A DNA stretch of 64,000 bases, from positions 114,418 to 178,417 of the forward strand of contig JAZSFP010000012.1 of assembly GCA_045532295.1 (NCBI GenBank). The letters run 5' to 3'. Every line of letters begins with the position of its first letter. Positions within the stretch are counted from its first letter, which is position 1. A program made the translations under genes and the position numbers. Below the pieces are notes generated by a model. That model was not told the origin of the DNA. It worked only from the letters and a program-made list of their open reading frames with translations, and made no database searches. Origin of the DNA: UBA10677 sp045532295. GTDB lineage: Bacteria; Bacillota; Clostridia; Christensenellales; Pumilibacteraceae. This document shows positions 15,956 to 25,557 of the stretch, one piece after another.

Positions 15956-17902
15956 TTACTCCCAGTCAATGGTTATATTTTTGCTTTGCTCTATGCAGTT
16001 AAACGCGAACGCTCTCGCCTCGCACTCCATTACTTGAATACGGTAAAGCGTGTGCGCCTCTTCGCCAAAGCGTTTCTCGTTACCAACGATATAGGCGCGG
16101 TTGTTCTCTCTGACGCCGTTTAGCGAGCCTTGGGTTACGCCCAGCAAGTTCCAGTACCACTCGCGCCAAGGATTATTAATCGCCATATGCTGAAAAGCGT
16201 GGTAACACTCGTGGCATATAGTGTCAAGCAAATCCTCAACCTCGTTCACTACGTAGTCGGCGCGGTACTGAATAAGTTTTCCACCGTCGCAACACCGTCC
16301 AACGAGCGTACCGTGGTCGAACTTTTTAACGATTTCCACCACCGGCTCAATGTTGAGGTTCAACGCGTTCATAACCGCTTTAGTGGCGTCGTTAAGTCTT
16401 ATTTCGCGCTCTTCGTCGCTTAGCGTTTTCCAAACGCTCACGTCGTCCGCGTGGAATATAAGGTAACGAACGAGCAATCCGCATTTAGCGAAAAGCGTCG
16501 TGTCGCTCTCAATAATCTTTCTGACGTTGTTTCTATTCGCCTCTCGAACGCAGTCGTAATCGAACTCGCCGTGATGAGCGTTGCCCACCTCTCTATCAGT
16601 GTCAAAATCGCCCCAGCCCTTGTCGATAAACTGTTCTTGCGAGGGCGCGGAGGCTATGTAGAGTTTTGCCTCTTTCTCGTTCGCGCGCGATATTTCCGCG
16701 CCTTTCATAAACCAGTCTCTGCCCAAAGCGAAACTTTCCATCGCCTCGTTAAGTCCCACGAACCCCATAAAAGCAAGTCCGCTCTTAACGCGCTCTCTAC
16801 TAACGGTAGTGAGCATTTCGTTCTTTTCAAAAAGTTCCACTACCTCGTTATAGTCGGGCATCGAAAGATAGGAAAAACTAATGTCGAGCGCGGTAAAGCC
16901 GTCGGTTTTCGTGCAAAAAGCGAGCATTTCGCTATAAGTTTTACGGTTGCCCGTCTCGTCAAGCACGAACACTTTGCGTCCCTCTTTTCCAAACGAGACG
17001 ATAGCGCGGTAAAACTCGGCAAAGTCGCCCCTGTAAGCGTTTGCTTTCACTATTGCAAGGTCGCTTCCCCTACCCTTTATCGCGTTGAAAATTCTCTTAA
17101 TATCGTCCTTGTCCGATAAAAGCGAGGCGTTGAGCGCCAAAAGTCCTGCGGGATTTGAGCGCGCTTGGGCGTAGGCGTAGAGTAAGAACTCTTCGTCTAC
17201 GGGCGTACAAACGACCAAAGCGTTTGCCTTTTTTGAGCCGTCGCTTATTACGGGATAATACTTATACGAGCCGTACTTTTCTACGTCGAAGGTACATAAA
17301 GAGAGCAAGCCTCGTTCGTATTCCTTCGCCATATCCGCAATGATTTTTACGCAAAACTCGATAACGGTAGTGAGTTTTTCGCACGCGGTGGCTCTTGCGT
17401 CGATAAAGCGAACCTTATCGCCAAAGATTTCTTGCGCAGGGGAAAGGGCTAAAATCTTCTCTTTCTTTTGCTCTAAAATTCTCTTAACTTCCTCCGCCTC
17501 TTCTCTTGAACAAGCGGTTACTTTCCAGTCGCCGTCGCATACCCTTGCCTTATGCGAAGGAAAGTCGAGCATAATATCGTAAACCTTGCTCGCGTAGTTT
17601 ATACTTCTCTCGCCAAGGGCAACCGTTTTAGCGTATCCCCTCTCGTTTGCAACGGGGAGCATCTTTTCAATATAGCCTTTTAGCGCGTCGAACCTTTCCG
17701 TCGTAAGTTCGTTGTAAAACTTGAGCGAGAGAATTTTGACCTTTATTCTAAAGCCAAGAGCGGTACAAGCGTCGAGGTTTTCTTTTGAAAGCCAAGGCTC
17801 GTGGCAAAGCGAGGCGAGGTCTTTTAGCGCGCTCTCAAGTTTGGCTATATCCGTTTCAAAGATATAACAGGCGTTGGCGCGGTCTTTAGTCTGAATATCC
17901 AT
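15956..17902 (-). CDS. Protein with C-terminal HExxH zinc-metallopeptidase motif
   Basis: This 648-residue protein is not a family I recognise. Near the C-terminus 'DTICHECYHAFQH' provides HExxH at 564-568, and 'VMECEARAF' (about 624-631) supplies Glu residues that could be the third zinc ligand, as in gluzincin or minigluzincin folds. The middle (about 235-345) has alternating hydrophobic strands and 'VKANAYRGDF...GRKVFVLDETG', which suggests a Rossmann-like or degenerate P-loop domain. The N-terminal third is helical. No signal peptide or membrane segment is seen, so it should act in the cytoplasm. It may process or degrade a partner in the operon. Spacing to both neighbours is two to three bases, implying translational coupling. 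Confidence 0.6.
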   Translation of the reverse strand: MDIQTKDRANACYIFETDIAKLESALKDLASLCHEPWLSKENLDACTALGFRIKVKILSLKFYNELTTERFDALKGYIEKMLPVANERGYAKTVALGERSINYASKVYDIMLDFPSHKARVCDGDWKVTACSREEAEEVKRILEQKKEKILALSPAQEIFGDKVRFIDARATACEKLTTVIEFCVKIIADMAKEYERGLLSLCTFDVEKYGSYKYYPVISDGSKKANALVVCTPVDEEFLLYAYAQARSNPAGLLALNASLLSDKDDIKRIFNAIKGRGSDLAIVKANAYRGDFAEFYRAIVSFGKEGRKVFVLDETGNRKTYSEMLAFCTKTDGFTALDISFSYLSMPDYNEVVELFEKNEMLTTVSRERVKSGLAFMGFVGLNEAMESFALGRDWFMKGAEISRANEKEAKLYIASAPSQEQFIDKGWGDFDTDREVGNAHHGEFDYDCVREANRNNVRKIIESDTTLFAKCGLLVRYLIFHADDVSVWKTLSDEEREIRLNDATKAVMNALNLNIEPVVEIVKKFDHGTLVGRCCDGGKLIQYRADYVVNEVEDLLDTICHECYHAFQHMAINNPWREWYWNLLGVTQGSLNGVRENNRAYIVGNEKRFGEEAHTLYRIQVMECEARAFAFNCIEQSKNITIDWE

Positions 17903-17904
17903 AA

Positions 17905-19404
17905 TTAGTTATCGTCGGCAGAAAGCAAGGTGTCCACGAGCGTTTCTTGGGTTTGCTCCTGCGTTTGAGTGGTGGGCTCGGAAACGGCGGTAGGTCTCTT
18001 TACCTTTGCTTGAGCCTCCGCCCACTTTCTCATTTGTTCAGCAATATCGTTCTTCTCTTTCTCTTTTTGCTCCGTCTCGCGTTGGATTTCAACGGTGGTC
18101 TTTCTCTTAGGCTCGGTCTCTTTTATCATACCCTCGAGTTTAGAGAGTTGCTCGCGCTGGATTTGACCGTTCTTGTCGATAATCTGCTGACGAGCGAACA
18201 CTTCGTAAAGGTTACGAATACTGTCGCGGAGCGTAGAGGGATCGGACGAGGGGTCTAAAAGGGAGGCAAGTTGAGCAAAGTCGGTGTTGTGGAAGAGTTT
18301 ATAGATGAGCGAACGGCTGTGCGAAGAAAGTTCGAACACGTCGCGAATACGCTCGATACGGAAAATCGTCTCTTCACGCGCGGAACGGTTGTCAAGTTTA
18401 ATCTGAATTTTATCGTCCACTCTTGCAAGGCGTTCCTCTTGTCGTTGAATTTTATCGTCAATGCGTTGTTTCTCGGCAAAAAGGCGAACGGGGTCTTCGC
18501 CGTTAAGAATTTTCGACGCGATTGCGGTAAGTTCAGCGTTGAGTTCGTCAATGCTCTTTTGCAATTCCTCTCGCTCTTTATCAAGTTCTACCGTCGAGCA
18601 AATCTCTTCGGTTTGGCGAGCGTAAACGTCCATTGAACGGAAGAAGGTATTAGCGTTGGTGTAAGTTTCGTCGGAGTCGGATACGCGAACGAGGTCGTCC
18701 ATCTCGAAAAGGGCTACTGCGTCCGCTTTGGCTTTGGGGTTCTTTCTGCTCACGCCCAAAAGTCCGCTCCACTCCGCTACCGCCTTTTCGATCTTGTCGA
18801 GGTGGTCGAGAGTATAAGCGTTCACCATACGCGCGTTCATAATTCTGCGGATTTCGCGGAACTCGGATACGATATTGTTTTGAATAGTTACCGCAGAGAG
18901 CGAAGTCTTATCCCAAACGCCCTCGTCGAACGCTTTATCTATTGCTTGGAGTTTATCTATAATGGAATTAAGATAACCCTGTTGCTCGATATCGGAAGTC
19001 TGTCCTAACATCGCTTGCGCGCCACGAATAGTCTCGGTTATATAGGTCTTAACCGCGCCGTGCATAGCGTTCTGGCTATAATTAGGCGTTACGCAGTAGG
19101 GCGCGTTCTTTAGCGCGTCTACTCGCTCTTGGTACTTAACGAGGCGTTTAGGCGCGTTCTTGTCCGAAAGTTCAACCGCGATTTTGGAAAGTTCAATCGC
19201 CGTCTTTTTCATACTTCCGTCGAACTTACCGTTAATGCCCGTTTCCGCAATATTGCGAAGAACGGTTACTATCTCGTCGGAGAGTTCTTGGCAAGTATCA
19301 CTGCCGTATCCCCTTTCCATAAGGCGAGGGAAATGACGGTCAAGGTTAATGCCGTTTTGAGCGAATATATCGAATATCTTTTGCGTGGTTTTATCTGTTA
19401 TCAT
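17905..19404 (-). CDS. Long coiled-coil protein, function unknown
   Basis: A 499-residue soluble, nearly all-helical protein. Residues 1-190 look like a compact helical domain, residues about 270-345 form a strong coiled coil rich in Glu, Arg and Lys, and residues 420-475 form another charged helix before a Thr/Gln-rich tail ending 'LVDTLLSADDN'. No catalytic motif is visible. The start codon at 19404 overlaps the stop of the preceding gene, so the two proteins are probably made together. A scaffold or filament-type role would suit an operon with an AAA remodeller, but this is inference. Confidence 0.6.
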   Translation of the reverse strand: MITDKTTQKIFDIFAQNGINLDRHFPRLMERGYGSDTCQELSDEIVTVLRNIAETGINGKFDGSMKKTAIELSKIAVELSDKNAPKRLVKYQERVDALKNAPYCVTPNYSQNAMHGAVKTYITETIRGAQAMLGQTSDIEQQGYLNSIIDKLQAIDKAFDEGVWDKTSLSAVTIQNNIVSEFREIRRIMNARMVNAYTLDHLDKIEKAVAEWSGLLGVSRKNPKAKADAVALFEMDDLVRVSDSDETYTNANTFFRSMDVYARQTEEICSTVELDKEREELQKSIDELNAELTAIASKILNGEDPVRLFAEKQRIDDKIQRQEERLARVDDKIQIKLDNRSAREETIFRIERIRDVFELSSHSRSLIYKLFHNTDFAQLASLLDPSSDPSTLRDSIRNLYEVFARQQIIDKNGQIQREQLSKLEGMIKETEPKRKTTVEIQRETEQKEKEKNDIAEQMRKWAEAQAKVKRPTAVSEPTTQTQEQTQETLVDTLLSADDN

Positions 19405-20537
19405 CAGTCTTTACCTCCTTCACATACCGAATCAATTAATTTTTCCACTGCCTGCGCAACTTTTCTCTTTTGTCCGCGGGCAAAGTAATATAGGTCGTCG
19501 TCGTAGAACACGAACTCCGTTTGCGTGCGATCCGCATCCGAGAGCAGTCTTTTAAGTAAGAACCCGTCGCTCTTTCTTAAAGTATTGCTTATCGCGTCCT
19601 CTACGCCGTTTAAGTACGGGTGTTTTCCAAGTCCGTTAACGACGATAAGCGCTAAGGGCTGGGATAAATCGTAGAGCGAGAGCAGTTGACTTACTTGGCT
19701 TTCCGTAGTAAGTTTGTAAATTCCATCGTCTTTCTCGTCAACCGCGCCCTTTTCGTTGAGTTTAACCAAGAACACGTCCGTCTTTTTCTTCTTTATAACG
19801 GACAGTAACGATACTTGCGCTTTGGCTCTGCCCTTGGGGTCGAACAGTTTTTGAAGTTCTTCCGCAGTTAGCCTTACCGCTCCAAATATAGGCGCGCGGT
19901 GGTTGTTTTTAAGGGATGACACCAGTTCGTTCAAGCGAGCAAGCCGTCCTGCTTGACCGCTCTTCTCTCCGCCAAGCGAGCCGTAGTATTCTATGCCGAA
20001 CTTCGAGGAAAGCACCTTTCTCGTATGCTCGAAGTCCACCGCTACCGCTCTTTTCATATCGTCGGGCGCGTTCCTCATCATATCAAAAAGCATAAGCGAG
20101 GCGCGTTTTTGAAGTTCGGTAAAGTCCACCGCTTGCGCTCCTTCTAAGATTTTAGGAGGCGCGAGAGCGAGGGCTACCGCCTTATAACATTTATACGCAA
20201 ACTTACAGCGCATACTCTCGCTACGGTTGATTTCGTCGTAGTCCTTGTCGTAGTAGTAACCAAGGCGAAGTAGAGCCATAGGGTTACCCATATACGCCGA
20301 TTGCTTACAAAGGGCTACCGCCTCTTCAACGAGGGATAACTTCGCCTCGCCGTCGGCGTTCTCCAACCAAGTGTAGTAGTTTATTTCGCTCGTCCTATAC
20401 AAACTTTCGCTCTCTTTATTAATTACGAACGCTTGGTCCGCGCCGATTAAGTCCTTAAAACAGGACGGGCAAACCCAACTGCCGTCGTACAGTTCAAGCG
20501 GTTGCGCTATTTCTTTTCCGCATTTTACACAAATCAT
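19404..20537 (-). CDS. Zinc-ribbon and Sel1/TPR-like repeat protein
   Basis: The 377-residue product begins with 'CVKCGKEI' and 'CPSCFKDL' about 20 residues later, a four-cysteine zinc ribbon. Residues about 65-150 contain 'EEAVALCKQSAYMGNPMALLRLGYYYDKDYD' and further helical pairs of the Sel1/TPR type ('A...G...A...LG..Y'). The C-terminal half has short alpha/beta segments ('AQVSLLSVIKKKKTDVFLVKLNE', 'LALIVVNGLG') of unknown fold. It is probably an adaptor. It starts 16 bases after the membrane-protein gene and overlaps the coiled-coil gene by the last base or bases. Confidence 0.55.
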   Translation of the reverse strand: MICVKCGKEIAQPLELYDGSWVCPSCFKDLIGADQAFVINKESESLYRTSEINYYTWLENADGEAKLSLVEEAVALCKQSAYMGNPMALLRLGYYYDKDYDEINRSESMRCKFAYKCYKAVALALAPPKILEGAQAVDFTELQKRASLMLFDMMRNAPDDMKRAVAVDFEHTRKVLSSKFGIEYYGSLGGEKSGQAGRLARLNELVSSLKNNHRAPIFGAVRLTAEELQKLFDPKGRAKAQVSLLSVIKKKKTDVFLVKLNEKGAVDEKDDGIYKLTTESQVSQLLSLYDLSQPLALIVVNGLGKHPYLNGVEDAISNTLRKSDGFLLKRLLSDADRTQTEFVFYDDDLYYFARGQKRKVAQAVEKLIDSVCEGGKD

Positions 20538-20553
20538 AATTCTTTCCTCTTAA

Positions 20554-23500
20554 TTATTCTTGCTCGGGTTCTTCTACTATCTTAAACGACGCGCTCGTCT
20601 CCCCGTTCTCAATAACGTAGTTGGAGTTATTGAGAAATACGGTTACGCTGTATTCGCCGGTCGTCACTGCGTTGTCGTCGCCAACGAGCGTGGTCGAACA
20701 AATATCGCCCGCTACTACGCCGTCGGTAATGGTTACCGTAGGACATTTTACCGTTCCGTCGTAAATATACTCGCCTGCGTTATCCCAAGTTATCGTTACG
20801 CCTTTTGCTATAATCTGATAGAAAACTTGAGTAGTTCCCGAAAGAGTATAGTTGCTATTTTCTATGGAAACGGCTACGGTGTATTTTTGCTCGCGAGCGT
20901 TTTTGGAACTGTCGTAGTCGCCACCGCGAAGAAGGGGAACGGTTTCGCCCTCTACCACGCCCGAAGCGGTTGCGGTGGGGCATTGAATTTTGCCGTTATA
21001 CACGAATACTCTCACATCGCTCCAAGTAACCGTGAGGGTTTTGGGACTGATTTTGTAGGTTGCGCTCATCGTACCCGAAAGCGAGTAGTTAGCATTGTCA
21101 ATGGTTGCGCTCATCGAGTAATTTTCACTCTTGGCGTTCTTTGAAGTAGCGTAGTCGCCACTCTTAATGATATCAACGCTCTCGCCTGCTACCACGCCCG
21201 AAAGGGTTACCGTGGGGCTTTGAACTTGACCGTTATAGGTAAGGTTGGTGCTACCCCATCTAAACTCTACGCTCTTGGGGTAAATCGTATAATCTTCGCT
21301 CTCGTCAAGTAGCGTGTAGTTGGTATCGTTTTGCGCAATATTAACGGTGTACGAGCCTGCGTTTTTGTTCGCGCCCGTGTAAATAAGGTTAACCGTCTCG
21401 CCGGGGACTACTCCGTTTAGTGTTGCCTCGGGGTGTTGCGTCTTGCCGTTATACTCAAAGACTGTTTTATCCCAGTAAACGGATAGTTCGCACGGATATA
21501 TTTCGTACTGTTTACTGAGCGCGCCCTCCAAAGTATAGTTGGGATCTCGGTGGCTAACCGTTACGGTGTACGAACCTGCGTCCTTGCCGTCGCCCGTATA
21601 GGTAAGGGGCACGGTGTCGCCTGATACTACTCCGTCCAAGTACGCCGTGGGACAATGTACCGTTCCGTTATAAGTATAGTCGGTATCCTCCCAAGTAACA
21701 GTGAGGGGCTTGGGGGAAATGGTGTACTGGCAATAGGGGTTAACGATAGTATAGTTTGAACTACTAACGCCGTAATAACTAACCGTTACGCTGTAAGTAC
21801 CCACGCTATCGTATCCGGAAGAGATTACCGTTTCTAAATGGTCGCCACTACCCTCAATGACGGATATAGGGTCGAACGAGGGCGTTTGTACGTAACCACA
21901 ATAAGTAAGGTTGGTATCCTTCCAGTTAAGCGTTATCTCGTAGGGCTTAATCGTGAAACTCGTCTTAGCGTCGGTTGTAGGAATAAAGTATTTCTCTTTA
22001 AGACTATCGTCAAGCGCTACCGTAATGGCGTACGAGCCTGCGTCTTTTACGCTATTTCGCGCTTGATTAAGAATAATGCTATCGCCGTTGATTACGTCCG
22101 TAATATCGTAAACCGCGGTAACGGGTTTTTCTTGCGCGCTATAAGTAAGGTCGGAGGGAGTATTCCAAGTAATATTGAGTTCCTTGGGCGCAACCTCTAT
22201 TCTCTTGCTCGTCACCTTTTTTGAAGTAAGCGAGGTAACGCCGTCCGTCGAATACGCCTCGACTTCTAACCTATATTCGCCCTCTTCGTCTGGGTAGAGG
22301 TTGGTTTTACTGTATTCGCCGATTGCCGTTTTGGTAATTTCCTCGCCGTTAGGCTTATACCAAATATATCTCAGTTTTACTTCCTCACAAGGCGCGGTAG
22401 CGGTTGCCGTAAAGGTTGCCGTATCGCCGTAGGTAAGTTTTCCGTTCGCGTTTACCTCAAAAGAGTTGAGCGTGGGCGCGCGTAACGACCAAACGGGAGT
22501 TACCGTTGCGCTGTTTCCTTCCGCGCCTATCATCTCTTCTCTAAAGGTGGAAGTTACCGCCTCGCCGTCGATTAGCCAAATAAGGTCGAAACCGTTTCTT
22601 TGCTCGCACTCGCTGAACTTTTGGTCGATATTACCGCTCGTTACGTACTTAACCGTTCTGTCCGTACTGTAACGGAAAGTATTCGGTATCTCGTAAAAAT
22701 CGTCGTTGTCGTTTTCAATCGTAAGAATGTAGATATCGTCAAAGCCCATCTCTACTCCGTACACCGAAGAGGTCAGTTCTTTTCCTGAAATGCTTTCGCC
22801 TCCCTTTACGAAACCGCGGAACATCTTTTTATCGTTGTTTTCGATATTCCACTCGATATCGTCTACGCTGTCCGCGTTAGTTTTAACGAGCGCAGGAGAA
22901 GATTGAGCGTAACTGCTCACATCGAACTCTTCTCCCTTCTCGCCGATATAAATATCGAGGAGCGTATCGTTCTTTTTTGCCGTTATATACGAATCTTTAT
23001 CGTAGGCAAAGGTTACGCAAACCTCGTCTTCCTTGATATCGAAGGGGCGCATATTGTTACCGAGAGTAAACCAACCGTACTGCTCGTAAACGGTGTTACG
23101 GAAAGCGTTTACCGTCTCGCGCGAAAGGTTTACCGTGATATTTTGGTTTGCGACGGGACTACTTTCGTAGCCGTCCATTATAAGTTCTGCTCGCTTATTC
23201 TCAACGGTAACGGTCTTAAGGTTTTCGTTATCGAATACCGTAGTCGTTACGCCTATTACTTCCACACCGTTAAAGGAGGTGGGAATAACCGCGTTTTCGT
23301 TCCAGCCCGATATCAGTCTTCGAGCAGTGTAGGTGTCGCCCGATTTAGCGTAAACTACCGGTCTTGAGTTGCCCTGACCGTAGAAACCGAACGAGCCGAG
23401 CATAACCGCGTAAACTACCGTTATAGCGAGCATCACTACCGAGCAAACCGCAGGAACGATTACCGTTCTAATCGCTTTCTTCGTTGCGTAAAGGGTGGTA

Positions 23501-23883
23501 AGGATATAGCAAATAGCGGTAAGCCCGTGAACGAGCCACCAAACCACCAGCGCGGTAGTAGTGAATACTTCTCCGCCTTGGAAAGGTCCGGTTAATAGCG
23601 CGCTTGCTATCGTTACGAGCGCAAGCATTATTATTTGAAGGATAGTCGTCTTTCTCGAATAAGCGTAGCGGAAGTTGGTTACCGCTACCATTACGACGAA
23701 GAGAATATCAACGATTGCTATGAAGAAAAGGAGGATATAGTTGAACGCGTCGCTCACGCCGAGCGCGAAGAGAGAAACGAGCGCGGAAATATCAATAACC
23801 GCTCCCAAAACGGCGCATATCGCTAAAAACCCTTTGGGGCTGGCTATCTTTTTTTCAATTAAAGTTTGTTTATCTTTAGCCAT
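20554..23883 (-). CDS. Membrane protein with seven MBG/Ig-like ectodomain repeats
   Basis: The 1,109-residue product begins with about five hydrophobic segments in residues 17-165 ('GFLAICAVLGAVIDISALVS', then further segments to about 163), without a cleavable signal. After a mixed region there is an Ig-like stretch (about 470-560) and then seven MBG-type repeats of about 75 residues, each marked by a 'TYNGxxxxPT' motif and a later 'AGSYTVTV...NY' motif. Such repeats form extended beta sandwiches on the cell surface. The protein should be anchored in the membrane with the repeats outside. It is the only clear envelope component of the operon, so it may locate the complex at the membrane. Gaps to neighbours are 12 and 16 bases. 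Confidence 0.75.
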   Translation of the reverse strand: MAKDKQTLIEKKIASPKGFLAICAVLGAVIDISALVSLFALGVSDAFNYILLFFIAIVDILFVVMVAVTNFRYAYSRKTTILQIIMLALVTIASALLTGPFQGGEVFTTTALVVWWLVHGLTAICYILTTLYATKKAIRTVIVPAVCSVVMLAITVVYAVMLGSFGFYGQGNSRPVVYAKSGDTYTARRLISGWNENAVIPTSFNGVEVIGVTTTVFDNENLKTVTVENKRAELIMDGYESSPVANQNITVNLSRETVNAFRNTVYEQYGWFTLGNNMRPFDIKEDEVCVTFAYDKDSYITAKKNDTLLDIYIGEKGEEFDVSSYAQSSPALVKTNADSVDDIEWNIENNDKKMFRGFVKGGESISGKELTSSVYGVEMGFDDIYILTIENDNDDFYEIPNTFRYSTDRTVKYVTSGNIDQKFSECEQRNGFDLIWLIDGEAVTSTFREEMIGAEGNSATVTPVWSLRAPTLNSFEVNANGKLTYGDTATFTATATAPCEEVKLRYIWYKPNGEEITKTAIGEYSKTNLYPDEEGEYRLEVEAYSTDGVTSLTSKKVTSKRIEVAPKELNITWNTPSDLTYSAQEKPVTAVYDITDVINGDSIILNQARNSVKDAGSYAITVALDDSLKEKYFIPTTDAKTSFTIKPYEITLNWKDTNLTYCGYVQTPSFDPISVIEGSGDHLETVISSGYDSVGTYSVTVSYYGVSSSNYTIVNPYCQYTISPKPLTVTWEDTDYTYNGTVHCPTAYLDGVVSGDTVPLTYTGDGKDAGSYTVTVSHRDPNYTLEGALSKQYEIYPCELSVYWDKTVFEYNGKTQHPEATLNGVVPGETVNLIYTGANKNAGSYTVNIAQNDTNYTLLDESEDYTIYPKSVEFRWGSTNLTYNGQVQSPTVTLSGVVAGESVDIIKSGDYATSKNAKSENYSMSATIDNANYSLSGTMSATYKISPKTLTVTWSDVRVFVYNGKIQCPTATASGVVEGETVPLLRGGDYDSSKNAREQKYTVAVSIENSNYTLSGTTQVFYQIIAKGVTITWDNAGEYIYDGTVKCPTVTITDGVVAGDICSTTLVGDDNAVTTGEYSVTVFLNNSNYVIENGETSASFKIVEEPEQE

Positions 23884-23895
23884 TATACCACCTCG

Positions 23896-25545
23896 TTACT
23901 CTATCTCTACGGGGCTTTTAAGCGCGCCCGTGTCCTTAATATCCGTTTTCTTAACGATAAACCTCTTCTCGCCCATTACGAACAGGATAATATCCTCTCG
24001 CTCGAACGCAGACTTTCTGCTCGCTTTCGTCTTAAGTCGAATTCCCACGGGGAGCATTTGCGCGTAGCGTTTATAGAGCGCGTAGTCTTTATCCGCCGAC
24101 GGCTCTTCCGATTGAGCCTGACGCAGAGCAGACGAGCAGAACGAACAAAGCCCTTTTCCGCCCCGCACTGCTCTTTGCGCGGAGTCAAGCGTGAACGAAC
24201 GATGACAACTACTGCAAGTAAAGGTTTCCTTTTTGTCTACCATTTCCATTTTGTCAAGCGCGTACACGAGGTTTTTAGTGAGCGCGCGTCGTCCGTCGGG
24301 ATAAACATAAACGCTCTCAGGATAGGGACAGTCTTTACATTTATACTCGGGCTCTTCCTTCGTTCCAAGGTTGAGCGCGTTATTCTTACACAAGTATCTC
24401 GTGCAGTTAATTCCCGTTCTTCTTTTAGTCTCAAAGCAAGTGATTGTCGTATAGTGCTCGGCAACTGCGGAGTTCTTTCTTATCGCGGTAATTTCTTTAT
24501 CGGTAAGCCCGAAGTTTTTCTTCTCGGCGTCCAAAATTACTCTCTTGCCGTCGTTTAGCGTAATCTCGCTACCGTCTACTACGGGAAGCGCGTCGCAACC
24601 AACGCAGTTTACGGTAATCTTACCGTCAACGGATACTATCATATTGAATACGGGTTTACCCTCGTTGGCAATTACGAAACAATTATTACTCCAACGAATA
24701 TGCGATATACTTAAAGGCTTAATCTCCGTACACTCGAGCGTTACGTGTTCGTTCGGTCCGCTCTTTACCATAGCGTTAACCGCGTCGCAGTCACTCTTTT
24801 CGTCTATCATAATGCTCTTACTGAACGCCTCGCCGTCGCTAACGAGCATTTCAAGAGCCTCAAGCGAGCGGTCAATCATCGCGCTATCCGTTCCAAGCAC
24901 GCCCTCGCCCGTTCTGTTTTCGATAATAGAGTCGAGGAAGTCGTCCATTTTCTCCGCCTCTTGAGCGGTTATCGGCTTAAATCTGTCGCGGTTTTTACGG
25001 AAGAACGCCTTTGCAAGCACGGGCTTGCTCTCACCCGTTCCACCCGAAAGCGATACGCGAAGAGTGATTACGAACACGTCCTCTACCGACGCCTCGCCCA
25101 CGAGTTCCGCCACCGATACCGCGTGCATATCGGGATAGAAAACGCTCATAAAGTCCTCGCCTATACGCGAAAACTTTATAAGGTCGCCTTCGCTTAGACT
25201 TTCCTTTTCGTACTCGCACTCAAAGAGCGAATAGTTCTTGTGATAATTACGGGAAACGCTCTCGATAAAGTTGTGCCAAGCCGCCATATCGTTGTTCATT
25301 TCGCCACCGCGGAAGGCTTTGAACCAAGTCGCGCCCTCTTTGGTCATTCCGATAACCTCTTCAGTGCGAATATACGCCGAAGTATCGTCGTAAGAGAAAA
25401 CGAACTCGCTCGTCTCAATACGGGTATGCGCGCTATCTACTCTTTCAATAATGCTCTTGTCGATACAGCCGTTCTCAAAAAGAACGCAAATACTGTCGAA
25501 AGCGCTTTGATATTCTTTTCCTATCGTTATGTAAGTCTTTGCCAT
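23896..25545 (-). CDS. Zinc-ribbon protein, function unknown
   Basis: I do not recognise this 549-residue protein. It has several zinc-type cysteine pairs in the C-terminal half: 'CVGC', 'CTRYLC', 'CKDC', then 'CSSCHRSF' and 'CSFCSSAL' about 25 residues apart, which together form at least one treble-clef or ribbon. The N-terminal half is alpha/beta with no catalytic motif. It sits between the SNF2 helicase, which has similar cysteine clusters, and the membrane protein, with 12-base gaps on both sides. It is likely a partner of the helicase, but nothing in the sequence defines the job. Confidence 0.55.
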   Translation of the reverse strand: MAKTYITIGKEYQSAFDSICVLFENGCIDKSIIERVDSAHTRIETSEFVFSYDDTSAYIRTEEVIGMTKEGATWFKAFRGGEMNNDMAAWHNFIESVSRNYHKNYSLFECEYEKESLSEGDLIKFSRIGEDFMSVFYPDMHAVSVAELVGEASVEDVFVITLRVSLSGGTGESKPVLAKAFFRKNRDRFKPITAQEAEKMDDFLDSIIENRTGEGVLGTDSAMIDRSLEALEMLVSDGEAFSKSIMIDEKSDCDAVNAMVKSGPNEHVTLECTEIKPLSISHIRWSNNCFVIANEGKPVFNMIVSVDGKITVNCVGCDALPVVDGSEITLNDGKRVILDAEKKNFGLTDKEITAIRKNSAVAEHYTTITCFETKRRTGINCTRYLCKNNALNLGTKEEPEYKCKDCPYPESVYVYPDGRRALTKNLVYALDKMEMVDKKETFTCSSCHRSFTLDSAQRAVRGGKGLCSFCSSALRQAQSEEPSADKDYALYKRYAQMLPVGIRLKTKASRKSAFEREDIILFVMGEKRFIVKKTDIKDTGALKSPVEIE

Positions 25546-25557
25546 AGTCTACTACTC

